In this document: positions 28,258 through 37,539 of the stretch, piece by piece
Layout of the letters: each line of letters opens with the position of its first letter
How positions within the stretch are numbered: the first letter of the stretch is position 1
NCBI RefSeq assembly: GCF_001529295.1
Contig: NZ_LLWK01000037.1
Location: 310,001-374,000, forward strand
Direction: 5' to 3'
DNA: 64,000 nucleotides
Origin: Flavobacterium sp. TAB 87
Lineage (GTDB): Bacteria; Bacteroidota; Bacteroidia; Flavobacteriales; Flavobacteriaceae
Made by a program: the position numbers and the translations under genes
The notes under the pieces: model-generated
What the model saw: the letters and a program-made list of their open reading frames with translations, nothing else
The model's database searches: none
Told to the model about the DNA's origin: nothing

Positions 28258-29625
28258 TCAGTCTACCCAAATGGTTTTGATGTTGACAAATTCTTTTATC
28301 CCGTAACCAGAAAGCTCACGACCAAAGCCACTATTTTTAACTCCCCCAAAAGGCAACCTAGGATCAGAAACTACTAGTTTGTTGACAAAACTGCTGCCAG
28401 ATTCTAATTGCAATGCTATTTTTTCTCCTCTTTCTCTATCGCTAGTCAGTACTCCCGATCCCAATCCGAAGGTAGAATTATTAGCCAATTCAATAGCTTC
28501 TTTCTCATCTTTAGCTTTTATAACAGAAGCTACTGGTCCAAAAAGCTCTTGATCAAAAGCTTCCATCCCTGGCTTTAGATCCGCTAAAATAGTTGCAGGG
28601 TAATACGCTCCTTTCCCTTCAGGAACAGTTCCTCCTATAAGCAAACGTGCTCCTTCGGCTATTGATTTTGAAACTTGTTTGTGCAACTCATCTCGTAAAT
28701 CGGCTCTTGCCAAAGGACCATAATAGGTATCTTCATCAGTTGGAATTCCCATTTTAGCAGCTTTCATTTTCTTAGCCAACATGTCTAAAAAGTCATCGTA
28801 AATTTCCGCTAAGACTACAAAACGTTTAGCGGCTATACACGTTTGGCCGTTATTCTGTAATCTCCCAAAGGTCGCTAATTCAGTCGCTTTATCTAAATCA
28901 ACATCTTCTAAAACTACATAAGCATCGCTCCCTCCTAATTCTAAAACGGCTTTCTTTAAATTTTTCCCAGCAATGGAAGCAACTGAACGCCCTGCTGACT
29001 CGCTTCCTGTCAAGGTTACTGCCTTAATATTATCCTCTTCAATGATGCCTTCTATTTCATCTGAACTTACATTTAAATTTGTAAAGCTTCCAACAGGAAA
29101 TCCAGCTTTTATAAACGCCTCTTCGATTGCAAAAGCAACACCTTGAACATTGGATGCGTGTTTTAAAACGCCTACATTTCCTGCCATTAAAGAAGGAGCG
29201 GCGAATCGAATTACTTGATAAAAAGGAAAATTCCAAGGCATTACTGCTAAAATTACTCCAATTGGTTGAAAAGTAACATAACTTTTATGTGCTTCAGTTT
29301 CTACCTTTTCCTCTGCCAATAATTTTGCTCCGTTATCAGCATAGTAGCGACAGATTACAGCGCATTTTTCTACTTCTTTACGCGCTTGACCAATGGTTTT
29401 TCCCATTTCTTGAGTAGCCAATTGTGCGTAAACTTCTTTATCACTATCAAAAACATCAGCTAATTTGTGTAGTAAGACAGCACGTTCCTCAAAGCTTGTT
29501 CTTTTCCAAGAGTTAAATGATTTGTTCGCTTCATCTATTTTTTGTTTAGCTTCGTTCAGCGTAATTCTTTTATATTCGCCTATCTTTTCTCCGCTCGCGG
29601 GATTTATACTTATTGCAGTTGACAT
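28258..29625 (-). CDS. NAD(P)-dependent succinate-semialdehyde dehydrogenase-like aldehyde dehydrogenase
   Basis: The 455-residue ALDH-superfamily enzyme begins MSTAISINPASGEKIGEYKR. The catalytic Cys lies in NNGQTCIAAKRF (near residue 258), the general base Glu in LELGGSD (near 224), and the structural SGSSFVNKLVVSDPRLPFGG near the end. Length and these blocks fit the succinate-semialdehyde dehydrogenase (Sad/GabD) group, which oxidises the semialdehyde to succinate. No 4-aminobutyrate gene is adjacent, so the exact substrate is an inference. Confidence 0.88.
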   Translation of the reverse strand: MSTAISINPASGEKIGEYKRITLNEAKQKIDEANKSFNSWKRTSFEERAVLLHKLADVFDSDKEVYAQLATQEMGKTIGQARKEVEKCAVICRYYADNGAKLLAEEKVETEAHKSYVTFQPIGVILAVMPWNFPFYQVIRFAAPSLMAGNVGVLKHASNVQGVAFAIEEAFIKAGFPVGSFTNLNVSSDEIEGIIEEDNIKAVTLTGSESAGRSVASIAGKNLKKAVLELGGSDAYVVLEDVDLDKATELATFGRLQNNGQTCIAAKRFVVLAEIYDDFLDMLAKKMKAAKMGIPTDEDTYYGPLARADLRDELHKQVSKSIAEGARLLIGGTVPEGKGAYYPATILADLKPGMEAFDQELFGPVASVIKAKDEKEAIELANNSTFGLGSGVLTSDRERGEKIALQLESGSSFVNKLVVSDPRLPFGGVKNSGFGRELSGYGIKEFVNIKTIWVD

Positions 29626-29715
29626 AATTGTATCTTTTATAACCGATTATACTTTTGAAATCGTTATTTCAAAAAAGCTCTTCGACTAAAGTTACAAAAA
29701 ATACTTTGTAGAATG

Positions 29716-29746
29716 AAAAAAAGCCATTCTCACGAATGGCTTTTTC
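29716..29746 (-). terminator. Terminator of the 101-aa hypothetical gene
   Basis: A perfect 12-bp stem (AAAAAGCCATTC/GAATGGCTTTTT) with 4-nt loop lies 16 bp past the stop. Confidence 0.85.
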
Positions 29747-29761
29747 TTTTAAAATTATTTT

Positions 29762-30067
29762 TTATAGTCGAAACAAAGCGTGCTTTTGATACTTGTACAG
29801 TATTAAATCGTAGGGTACCAATTTAGGAGCAATTACCTCAGTAGATTCATCAAATACAATTCCGTTGTGTTTTCTAAACAAATAAATTTCTTTTAAACAG
29901 TTGGATAAACTTTGATGAATTTCAGATGTCATGGTTGGAATTTTTTTATCCCCGACCAACAACTCAATTTGATAATTTGAGCTGGATTTAGATAAATTAT
30001 TACCAATTATTTTTAATGTAAATGTAGTTGCCTTACCCATTTGACTTCCTTGATACTGTATAATCAT
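29762..30067 (-). CDS. Conserved-looking hypothetical protein, 101 aa
   Basis: I do not recognise this family. The protein is soluble, with alternating strands in the first half (ATTFTLKIIGNNLS, YQIELLVGDKKIP) and a helix TSEIHQSLSNCLKEIYLFRK in the middle. No signal peptide or membrane helix. The start could instead be the Met at codon 10. It has its own terminator, which supports a real transcription unit. Confidence 0.5.
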   Translation of the reverse strand: MIIQYQGSQMGKATTFTLKIIGNNLSKSSSNYQIELLVGDKKIPTMTSEIHQSLSNCLKEIYLFRKHNGIVFDESTEVIAPKLVPYDLILYKYQKHALFRL

Positions 30068-30212
30068 AGTTAAAAATTTTAATGAAACATTCTATTTTCA
30101 TTCCAAAAAACACAAAATTTTTTTGGTAAATATATCACACTAATTTACATAAAACAATATGAAATACCACATTACAGCGCTCAAAATTGATCTCTATAAA
30201 TCATTTATAAAA

Positions 30213-30241
30213 AAAACCGCAAAATTGTAATTTGCGGTTTT
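30213..30241 (-). terminator. Terminator of the LRR gene
   Basis: AAAACCGCAAA/TTTGCGGTTTT with a 7-nt loop forms a perfect 11-bp stem about 100 bp past the LRR stop. Confidence 0.78.
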
Positions 30242-30342
30242 GATAATTAACTAAATATATATAATCAGTTTTTTTATAAATGTTTATTACTGCATCGATT
30301 GCCTTCTCAACTCAATCAACACTAAACTCATAAAATAAGTGA

Positions 30343-31200
30343 TTAATTTTTTGAAACGATAAAATCGTTTGGAATTGCATTTAAATCTAATAAAACAATC
30401 GATCCATTGTCGTCTAACATTGTTAAATTCAATAGGTCTTTTGCAATTAATCGTTTAGAAACATAACCACTAAATCTGTTGTAAGATAAATTCATTTCTT
30501 TTAGATGCATTAAATTTTCTAATTCTGACGGAATCCTTCCAGTCAGCACATTATCAAAAAGACTCAAATTCTCTAAATTTGCCAGATTCTTGATCGCACT
30601 CTTTAATGTTCCTGATAATTTATTGCTGCTTAATAACACTACTTTCAAAGTTGTAGTATCATAGAATGATAAAGGCAACTCTCCTACTATTTCGTTGTTA
30701 AACAAAGATAGCACTTCTAATTTTTGTAAAAGTCCTATGCTTTCTGGAAGTTTACCCGAAATACGGTTCATAAAAAGAGATAAATCTCTAAGATTGGATA
30801 AATTACAAATCGAATTTGGAATTGCACCAGATAGTTTATTGAAAGATAAATCTAAAACCTGTAAATCAGTCAAGCTTGCTATAACTTCTGGAATAATTCC
30901 TTGAATATTATTTTTGTGCAAATTAATAATTTGAAGGTAAACTAAATCGGCCATTTCATTTGGCAAGACTCCGCTCAAATTATTATCAGGCAGTTCAATA
31001 GCAACTACTTTTCGGTTTTCAATACGAACGCCATACCAAGTTGTCTCAGCTTTCGATAGATCCCATTTATTGATCCAGTTTGAGCCATCAGTGGCGTTAT
31101 ATAGCCTAAGTAAAGCTTCTTTTTCTTTGTCAGAAATACCATCTGCCATAGCAGAAAACGACGAAATTAATGTTAAGACGAGGGTAGCCAATTTTTTCAT
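30343..31200 (-). CDS. Secreted leucine-rich repeat protein (plant-type LRR)
   Basis: The 285-residue protein has a signal peptide (about residues 1-19, ending SAMA), an N-terminal cap with W residues (ATDGSNWINKWDLSKAETTW) and about seven LRRs of 23-24 residues (about 75-250) with the pattern LxxLxLSxNxLSGxIP, e.g. VLDLSFNKLSGAIPNSI. The LSGxIP form and the Trp-containing cap are the so-called plant-specific LRR class, also found in some bacteria. It has no type IX secretion C-terminal domain. Likely a periplasmic or surface binding protein. Confidence 0.88.
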   Translation of the reverse strand: MKKLATLVLTLISSFSAMADGISDKEKEALLRLYNATDGSNWINKWDLSKAETTWYGVRIENRKVVAIELPDNNLSGVLPNEMADLVYLQIINLHKNNIQGIIPEVIASLTDLQVLDLSFNKLSGAIPNSICNLSNLRDLSLFMNRISGKLPESIGLLQKLEVLSLFNNEIVGELPLSFYDTTTLKVVLLSSNKLSGTLKSAIKNLANLENLSLFDNVLTGRIPSELENLMHLKEMNLSYNRFSGYVSKRLIAKDLLNLTMLDDNGSIVLLDLNAIPNDFIVSKN

Positions 31201-31337
31201 GACAAGTGGTATTTATTGACTCCTAATGTATTTATTTTATCGACTAACTGCAAGTTTTATCGATAAAATGTTCGAAAATTAATAGCGAGACTATATTTAA
31301 CAAGAAAGCAATGCCATTAACAAATACTTATTTTTAG

Positions 31338-31345
31338 TACATTTG
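31338..31345 (+). promoter_or_regulatory. -7 element (TACATTTG) for the DUF1761 gene
   Basis: Exact TAnnTTTG match 28 bp before the ATG. Confidence 0.6.
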
Positions 31346-31372
31346 AAAAAACTAACTTAAAACTTAATTGCA

Positions 31373-31861
31373 ATGGAAACCAATTTACTAGCCTTTCCTG
31401 TATCAGCATTATTTGTCGTACTTATAGGTTTCGTTTGGTACAATCCTAAAGTATTTGGTACAATCTGGATGCGTGAAAGCGGACTTACGAAAGAAGACCT
31501 TAAGACGGGAAACATGCTGAAAATATTTGCATTTACCTATATTTTTGCTTTAATGATTAGCATTACGCTACTTTCATTGACCGTTCATCAAACTGGAGCC
31601 CTTGCAATGGTTGGCTGTGTTACAGCGTTAGATAGTACACTGCCATCGTATGCTGCATTTATGGCCGATTATGGCGGTGCATTTAGAACTTTTAAACACG
31701 GCGCTTTGCACGGATTTGGTTCTGGTTTATTCTTTGCTTTTCCCGTAGTTGCAATAAATGGTTTGTTAGAACGAAAATCATGGAAATACATTTTTATTCA
31801 TGCTGGTTTTTGGACTGTTACCTTAACCATAATGGGAGCTATTATTTGTGGTTGGGTCTAA
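31373..31861 (+). CDS. DUF1761 domain-containing membrane protein
   Basis: The 162-residue protein has four hydrophobic segments and the family-typical start ALFVVLIGFVWYNPKVFGTI. DUF1761 proteins are small integral membrane proteins of unknown function. It has its own promoter and no operon partner. Confidence 0.88.
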   Translation: METNLLAFPVSALFVVLIGFVWYNPKVFGTIWMRESGLTKEDLKTGNMLKIFAFTYIFALMISITLLSLTVHQTGALAMVGCVTALDSTLPSYAAFMADYGGAFRTFKHGALHGFGSGLFFAFPVVAINGLLERKSWKYIFIHAGFWTVTLTIMGAIICGWV

Positions 31862-32044
31862 ATAAATTTTTAAGTCAAGCGCACTTATAATTTCACCAAT
31901 AGCAAATTAGATCGATGAGCGATTTATTAGATTTTTATTTTTGACAATGCTACCTTAACAACTATAGAGCAGTCAAAGATTTATATTTGTAAAATAAATA
32001 CTGTGTTTAACAGTGCTCCTTTTACAAAACCAGTTAGATTTGAT

Positions 32045-32052
32045 TACTTTTG
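32045..32052 (+). promoter_or_regulatory. -7 element (TACTTTTG) for the GNAT-like gene
   Basis: Exact TAnnTTTG match 14 bp before the TTG start, predicting a very short leader. Confidence 0.55.
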
Positions 32053-32065
32053 AAAAAAATTAAAA

Positions 32066-33211
32066 TTGAGTCAAATTTTTACTTTTACTATCTATTCTGA
32101 AACAAAAAATCTACCCGCTACTTGGGATGAAATTGCGCATTCGAATATATTTTTATCTTCAAAATACCTAAGGGTTTTAGAAAGATCTGCTCCATTAAAC
32201 ATGACTTGTTTTTTTATTGGAATTTTTGAAGATGATGAGTTAGTAGGATGTGCCTTGTCTCAATTTTTAAATTCTGATTTATTAACTTCCTACGGAGATC
32301 GAGATAAATGCCTGAAATCCAGCATTCGCACCTTTGCTTTCAAAAAATTTGCCTCGCACGTTTTGTTTGTAGGCAACAACATGCTTACCGGTCAAAATGC
32401 TTTTGTTTATAAAGAACGAAGCAACAAAAAAGCCATTTTTAAAGTATTGCACGACTCGATTATTGCCATAAAAGCCATTATAAAATCCAAAGGAAAAACA
32501 GTCCATATTACCACCATTAAAGATTTTGAAAAAACTGAAGTAATTGATTTACAAAGTGAATTTAAATCTGCGTATGTTTTTTCAACACAACCCAATATGG
32601 TGTTTGACATCCGAGATGACTGGAAAAGTGAAAACGATTATATAGCTGCCTTAAGCAAAAAATACAGGGATCAATACAAGCGTGCGCGCAAAAAAGCAAT
32701 TGGCATAGAAAAGCGGAAGCTAAATTTAGCTGAAATCATTGCTTTGGAAGACAACATTTACGCGTTGTATTTTCATGTTGCGAAAAACGCTCCTTTCAAT
32801 ACTTTTTTTCTCGCCAAAAATCATTTTAGCATTTTCAAAGAAATTCTACAAGATGACTTTCTTTTTTATGGTTATTTTTTGGACGAGAAATTGATAGGAT
32901 TTAATACTTTAATAAAAAATGGAACCGCAATGGATACCTATTTTTTAGGTTATGAAGAAAAATTACAACGAGAAAAAATGCTGTATTTAAACATGCTGTA
33001 TGACATGATCTCTTATTCGATCAAAAAAGGGTTTAAAGAAATAATTTTTGCTCGAACAGCTTTAGAGATTAAGAGCTCTGTCGGTGCGAAGCCTGTTCCT
33101 ATGTTTGGATTGATCACACACAAGAATAATATTTTACAGTCAAAGATGCCGAAATTCTTTGGATACTTTGAACCAAAAACAGAATGGCAGGAGCGTAATC
33201 CTTTTCAATAA
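32066..33211 (+). CDS. GNAT-fold (FemAB-like) acyltransferase-like protein
   Basis: The 381-residue protein starts at a TTG (SQIFTFTIYSETKNL follows) placed just after a promoter; no in-frame ATG lies nearby. It shows a double GNAT arrangement as in peptidoglycan-bridge/Acetyltransf_6 proteins: an N-terminal part with FIGIFEDDELVGCALSQFL and a C-terminal part with YGYFLDEKLIGFNTLIKNG and MLYLNMLYDMISYSIKKGF. Substrate unknown; aminoacyl or acyl transfer to an envelope component is plausible. Its stop codon touches the stop of the convergent lipid kinase gene. Confidence 0.75.
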   Translation: MSQIFTFTIYSETKNLPATWDEIAHSNIFLSSKYLRVLERSAPLNMTCFFIGIFEDDELVGCALSQFLNSDLLTSYGDRDKCLKSSIRTFAFKKFASHVLFVGNNMLTGQNAFVYKERSNKKAIFKVLHDSIIAIKAIIKSKGKTVHITTIKDFEKTEVIDLQSEFKSAYVFSTQPNMVFDIRDDWKSENDYIAALSKKYRDQYKRARKKAIGIEKRKLNLAEIIALEDNIYALYFHVAKNAPFNTFFLAKNHFSIFKEILQDDFLFYGYFLDEKLIGFNTLIKNGTAMDTYFLGYEEKLQREKMLYLNMLYDMISYSIKKGFKEIIFARTALEIKSSVGAKPVPMFGLITHKNNILQSKMPKFFGYFEPKTEWQERNPFQ

Positions 33212-34081
33212 TTACGGAATAGCAACTTTCATGTGTTCCTTTAAAATGCCAATGTCAAGCTCGGTTTGTTTCCCACAATATTCCCCGTCAATTTGAAAAC
33301 TTACTGGAGAATTTGTTTTTATAACGGCTTTGTCTGTGGAAACAATGACGATATCTTCGGAATCAATTGGAATATTGCCGTTTAAAATTTTTCCTAAAAC
33401 GAGCAAATCTAGATTTTTAAGAATAACCAATTCAAACTTTCCATCGTTCATTACTCCCATCGGATTGATCACAACTCCTGTTCCATATTTTTGAGAATTA
33501 GCAATTACAATCATTTTGGCTTTCACAATAATAGTTGTTTCATTGGCAATAATTGTAGCTTCAAAAGCATCTTCAGATTCTCTTAACGTGGTGTAGGCTT
33601 GGGCGGCATATCCCCAAAAACCACGTAAACTATTCTCTTCGTAATTTTTTATCAAATCGGCATTGAGTCCTAAGTCGCTCAAATGCAAACTGTATTTTTC
33701 GTTTATGGTAATCACGTCCATTTTCATGTACGGATTATGAAAGGCAATACACATATTCTCTTCAATCGTTTTTGGCAAATTAAGATCTGTGGCCAAACCA
33801 TTTGCCGAGCCTGCAGGCAATATTCCTAACACAATGTCAATGTCCTCTAGTGCCTCAACAACCATTTTGATAGTTCCGTCACCACCTGCAACGATAACGC
33901 GCTCAAAGTTTTCTTTTAGACAAATTTCTCTGATGTGTGCAGTATCATTTGAGCCAGTTGTTTCATACACTAAAACTGTAACACCAATATTAATCGAATA
34001 CATCTGAACTAAGTCGGTTAATCCTTTTTTATCCAAACCACCCGAAATTGGATTTACAACAAATAGGATATTATTCTTCAA
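33212..34081 (-). CDS. Diacylglycerol/lipid kinase, YegS family
   Basis: The 289-residue protein has the DAGK catalytic signatures: VVNPISGGLDKKG at the N-terminus, VAGGDGTIKMVVEAL (about residues 64-78) and GILPAGSANGLATDL. It phosphorylates diacylglycerol or a related lipid. The start is a TTG; no upstream in-frame ATG exists. It is divergent from an App1-type phosphatase gene across 66 bp, suggesting that the two act on the same lipid pool in opposite directions. Confidence 0.9.
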   Translation of the reverse strand: MKNNILFVVNPISGGLDKKGLTDLVQMYSINIGVTVLVYETTGSNDTAHIREICLKENFERVIVAGGDGTIKMVVEALEDIDIVLGILPAGSANGLATDLNLPKTIEENMCIAFHNPYMKMDVITINEKYSLHLSDLGLNADLIKNYEENSLRGFWGYAAQAYTTLRESEDAFEATIIANETTIIVKAKMIVIANSQKYGTGVVINPMGVMNDGKFELVILKNLDLLVLGKILNGNIPIDSEDIVIVSTDKAVIKTNSPVSFQIDGEYCGKQTELDIGILKEHMKVAIP

Positions 34082-34147
34082 AATTTTATCTTTACTATAA
34101 TTACTACTTAAATTCGATTGCTTTTCGCAAATAAATATACAACTTTT

Positions 34148-35116
34148 ATGGTTCCAATTTTAAAATTATACCGCGGTTATGCTAACGAAAATGAACTGAT
34201 TGTTATGGGTCATATCCTACGACCAACAACTAGAAGTGATTATAATTTTGAGAAAAAAAGTTTAAAAAACGCCCGTTCTGTAATCAATTTATTTAAGATA
34301 AAAACGATTGGTAATTATGACGTTTATTTGCATTATGGAAATGAAATAATTCACACTAAAACACTGGAAGACGGTTACTTTAAGTTTTGCATTCCTTTAA
34401 AAACACCCAATGATTTTGGTTGGCAAAATTACCATGTAAGTCATAATTATCAGGATAAAATGTATACTTGCAAAGGGACTTACATTCGTCCGCATGATGG
34501 AAATCTAGGAATAATATCAGACATCGATGACACGTTTTTGGTTTCCCACACAAAGAAAATTCTAAAAAAAATATATATTTTACTATTTAAAAACGTCAAC
34601 AAAAGAAAGATTTTTGAAGATGTTGTGCCGCATTACCAAGCTTTAAGTACCGCTGGTAGAAATAATAAGTCGGAGAAAAATGCCTTTTTCTACATTTCGA
34701 GCAGTGAATGGAATTTGTATTATTTTATTACCAAATTTACCAAAATTCACCAGCTTCCTAGAGCGGTTATATTACTCAAGAATATTAAAACAGGTTTGTT
34801 TGATTTTTTTAAAAGTGGTCGAGGCGACCACAATCATAAATTTGATAAAATAAAACACGTTTTAGAGTTTTATCCCAATTTAAAATATGTTTTACTTGGA
34901 GATGATTCACAAAAAGATCCCTATTTATATGAAAACATTTGTAAAATATTTCCAATAACGGTTAAAGCGGTTTACATTAGACAAACCGGTCGCAGACCTA
35001 AAGCACAAGTAACCGCTGTTTTAGATAATTTGTCTAGTTTGGCTGTCGAAGTTTGCTACTTTAAACACAGTAGTGAAGCTATCGCTCACTCAAAAAAAAT
35101 CGGAATTATTCAATAA
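34148..35116 (+). CDS. App1-family (DUF2183) phosphatase domain protein
   Basis: The ATG at 34148 (MVPILKLYRGYANENELIVM) is preferred over a TTG 30 bp upstream. The 322-residue protein has an N-terminal beta domain and the DUF2183 phosphatase region starting GIISDIDDTFLVSH, where Asp125, Asp127 and Thr129 form the DxDxT nucleophile motif. Later blocks YISSSEWNLY and LKYVLLGDDSQKDP complete the HAD-like site. Yeast App1 is a phosphatidate phosphatase; the neighbouring lipid kinase supports that activity here. Confidence 0.88.
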   Translation: MVPILKLYRGYANENELIVMGHILRPTTRSDYNFEKKSLKNARSVINLFKIKTIGNYDVYLHYGNEIIHTKTLEDGYFKFCIPLKTPNDFGWQNYHVSHNYQDKMYTCKGTYIRPHDGNLGIISDIDDTFLVSHTKKILKKIYILLFKNVNKRKIFEDVVPHYQALSTAGRNNKSEKNAFFYISSSEWNLYYFITKFTKIHQLPRAVILLKNIKTGLFDFFKSGRGDHNHKFDKIKHVLEFYPNLKYVLLGDDSQKDPYLYENICKIFPITVKAVYIRQTGRRPKAQVTAVLDNLSSLAVEVCYFKHSSEAIAHSKKIGIIQ

Positions 35117-35158
35117 AAAAGAGTTTAAAAATCAAGTATTGATTCTGAAACTCTTTTT
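35116..35158. terminator. Bidirectional terminator between the App1 and ABC-F genes
   Basis: AAAAAGAGTTT pairs with AAACTCTTTTT, enclosing a second ATCA/TGAT stem. It serves both convergent genes. Confidence 0.82.
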
Positions 35159-35179
35159 ATCATCTCTAAAAAACTGAAC

Positions 35180-37090
35180 CTAACTCATAGTCTCAATTTC
35201 TTCTTGTACTACTTCCCAATCCAATAATAACTGATCCAAATCGGCTTTCTTTTTATTGTAAGCTGTGAAAAAAGAAGCATCTTCGATATGTTTGTCGTAA
35301 TTAGACGCTAACATTTTATCATTTTGTTGAATGTCTTTTTCCAATTGTTTGATTTGACTTTCAATTTTACTTAAACGATTGTTCAACGACTTACTTTTCT
35401 TTTGATCTTCGTAAGAAACTTTATTACTTTCTTTGGGAGCAGCTGCTTTTATGATATCTTTTTTCTCCACTTCACGCATATTTTCTAAATTGCGTTGTTC
35501 TAAAAAGTAGTTAATATCACCTAAGTACTGCTTTATTTTCTGATCTTTAAATTCATAAACCAAATTAGACATTCCTTGTAAAAAATCTCTATCGTGGGAA
35601 ACCAATAATAACGTTCCACCAAACTTTTGCAATGCCGCTTTTAATACATTTTTAGACTTAATGTCCAAGTGATTTGTCGGCTCATCCATCAACAACACGT
35701 TAATGGGTTGCAATAATAATTTGCAAAGTGCTAGACGGTTTCTTTCTCCTCCAGATAGTACTTTAACCTTCTTGTCCACATCATCACCGCGAAATAAAAA
35801 CGACCCTAACATATCACGAACTTTAGCACGATTCGTGTCTGTAGCCGCATCTTCCATCGTTTGCAGCAAAGTAATTTCGCCATCTAAATATTCGGCTTGG
35901 TTTTGTGCAAAATAACCCAACTGTACATTGTGCCCTAATTTGATCGTTCCGTCGTATTCAAACTCATTCACAATCGCTTTTATGAAAGTTGATTTACCTT
36001 GACCATTTTGCCCCACAAAGGCAATTTTGCTTCCTCTTTCTACTAATAAATCTATATCTTTTAAAATAATTTTATCACCATACGCTTTGGTTACGTTCTC
36101 GGCTTCAACAACTACTTTACCGGGCTCTTTTGAAACAGGAAAAGAGATATTCATTACTGAATTGTCATCTTCGTCTACTTCGATACGTTCAACTTTATCT
36201 AGCTTCTTAATTAAAGATTGTGCCATCGACGCTTTTGAAGCCTTCGCTCTAAATTTTTCGATTAGCTTCTCTGTTTCTTCAATTTTTTTGGCCTGATTTT
36301 TTTGAGTTGCCAATTGCTTTTCGCGAATTTCATGACGCAACTCTAAATATTGCGAGTACGGCTTATTAAAATCGTATGCTTTTCCTAAAGAAATCTCAAT
36401 CGTTCTGTTGGTTACATTATCCAAGAACATTTTATCGTGCGAAACAATAACTACCACACCAGGATAATTGCGCAAAAAACTCTCCAACCAAATGATACTT
36501 TCGATATCCAAGTGATTCGTTGGCTCATCCAGAAGCAAAACATCATTGTTTTGTAATAGTAATTTTGCCAACTCGATTCGCATTCTCCAACCTCCCGAAA
36601 AGGTTTCGGTTTGGTTGTTAAAAACATCACGTTTAAAACCCAATCCTAACAAAATTTTCTCAGTATCACCCACATAATTATAACCACCTAATAAGTCAAA
36701 ACGATGCGTGTAATCAGATAAATCTTCGATTATTTTACTATACTCTTCACTTTCATAATCAGTACGCGTTACTAATAAGTGATTAATCTCTTCTAATTTT
36801 TTTTCTACAATTTTAATCTCAACAAAAGCTTCGTACGCTTCTTCCAAAACGGTTCTTCCGCGTTCGAAATCAATATCTTGACGTAAAAATCCCATTCGAA
36901 TATCTTTCTCTTGCGAAATTACTCCAGAGTCTGGAGCAAAATCTCTGGCTAACATTTTCAACATTGTTGATTTTCCTGCACCATTTTTTCCGACAAGACC
37001 AACTCGGTCTCCAGCACCTAAACGAAAAGTTACTTCTTCAAATAAATAAGTCCCGCCGAACGAGACTGACAAATTGTGTATATTGAGCAT
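35180..37090 (-). CDS. ABC-F family ATPase
   Basis: This 636-residue soluble protein has two ABC ATPase domains: Walker A GKNGAGKST (about 35-43) and GQNGQGKST (about 360), signatures FSGGWRMRIELAKLL and LSGGERNRLALCKLL, and two LLMDEPTNHLDI-type Walker B motifs. A charged inter-domain linker (about 235-285) and a C-terminal coiled coil (about 550-630) are present, and no membrane segments. ABC-F proteins act on the ribosome in translation. The exact subfamily is unclear; resistance function is not indicated. Confidence 0.94.
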   Translation of the reverse strand: MLNIHNLSVSFGGTYLFEEVTFRLGAGDRVGLVGKNGAGKSTMLKMLARDFAPDSGVISQEKDIRMGFLRQDIDFERGRTVLEEAYEAFVEIKIVEKKLEEINHLLVTRTDYESEEYSKIIEDLSDYTHRFDLLGGYNYVGDTEKILLGLGFKRDVFNNQTETFSGGWRMRIELAKLLLQNNDVLLLDEPTNHLDIESIIWLESFLRNYPGVVVIVSHDKMFLDNVTNRTIEISLGKAYDFNKPYSQYLELRHEIREKQLATQKNQAKKIEETEKLIEKFRAKASKASMAQSLIKKLDKVERIEVDEDDNSVMNISFPVSKEPGKVVVEAENVTKAYGDKIILKDIDLLVERGSKIAFVGQNGQGKSTFIKAIVNEFEYDGTIKLGHNVQLGYFAQNQAEYLDGEITLLQTMEDAATDTNRAKVRDMLGSFLFRGDDVDKKVKVLSGGERNRLALCKLLLQPINVLLMDEPTNHLDIKSKNVLKAALQKFGGTLLLVSHDRDFLQGMSNLVYEFKDQKIKQYLGDINYFLEQRNLENMREVEKKDIIKAAAPKESNKVSYEDQKKSKSLNNRLSKIESQIKQLEKDIQQNDKMLASNYDKHIEDASFFTAYNKKKADLDQLLLDWEVVQEEIETMS

Positions 37091-37131
37091 AATTGTATTT
37101 AATGTTACATCGGCAAAACCTCAAAAAAGGT

Positions 37132-37139
37132 TACCTTTG
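37132..37139 (+). promoter_or_regulatory. -7 element (TACCTTTG) for the DUF983 gene
   Basis: Exact TAnnTTTG match 16 bp before the ATG at 37156. It overlaps the imperfect palindrome AAAGGTTACCTTT shared with the divergent ABC-F gene. Confidence 0.6.
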
Positions 37140-37155
37140 CTAAAATTTTTTGCAA

Positions 37156-37539
37156 ATGTTAAAAAAAGGATCCAAACTAAATAGCATTTTAACAGGAACT
37201 TGTCCAAAATGTCAAAATGAGAGCATGTATAAAGTCAAAAATCCATTAAACTTGAGTAAAGTTCTGGATATGAATGAAAAATGCAGCTATTGTAATTTAA
37301 AATACCAAATAGAACCGTCTTTCTTTTATGGAGCGATGTATGTTAGTTATGGCTTGAATGTCGCGATCGGAATTGCAACTTTTATTATTTCTGCAGTTTT
37401 CTTGAACGCTTCTTTGGGGCAATCTTTTACAGCAATTATCGTCACTTCGCTTGTATTGCAACCTTTTGTTTTGCGTTTGGCACGAAACATCTATATTAAT
37501 ATGTTTGTTTCTTACGATCCCAAAACGGCGACCGAGTAA
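37156..37539 (+). CDS. DUF983 domain-containing membrane protein
   Basis: The ATG at 37156 (MLKKGSKLNSILTGTCPKC) is preferred to a TTG 6 bp upstream. The 127-residue protein has two zinc-binding-like Cys pairs (CPKC and CSYC) in its N-terminal half, then two membrane helices. This is the DUF983 layout; function unknown. Its stop directly abuts the stop of the convergent oxidoreductase gene. Confidence 0.88.
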   Translation: MLKKGSKLNSILTGTCPKCQNESMYKVKNPLNLSKVLDMNEKCSYCNLKYQIEPSFFYGAMYVSYGLNVAIGIATFIISAVFLNASLGQSFTAIIVTSLVLQPFVLRLARNIYINMFVSYDPKTATE

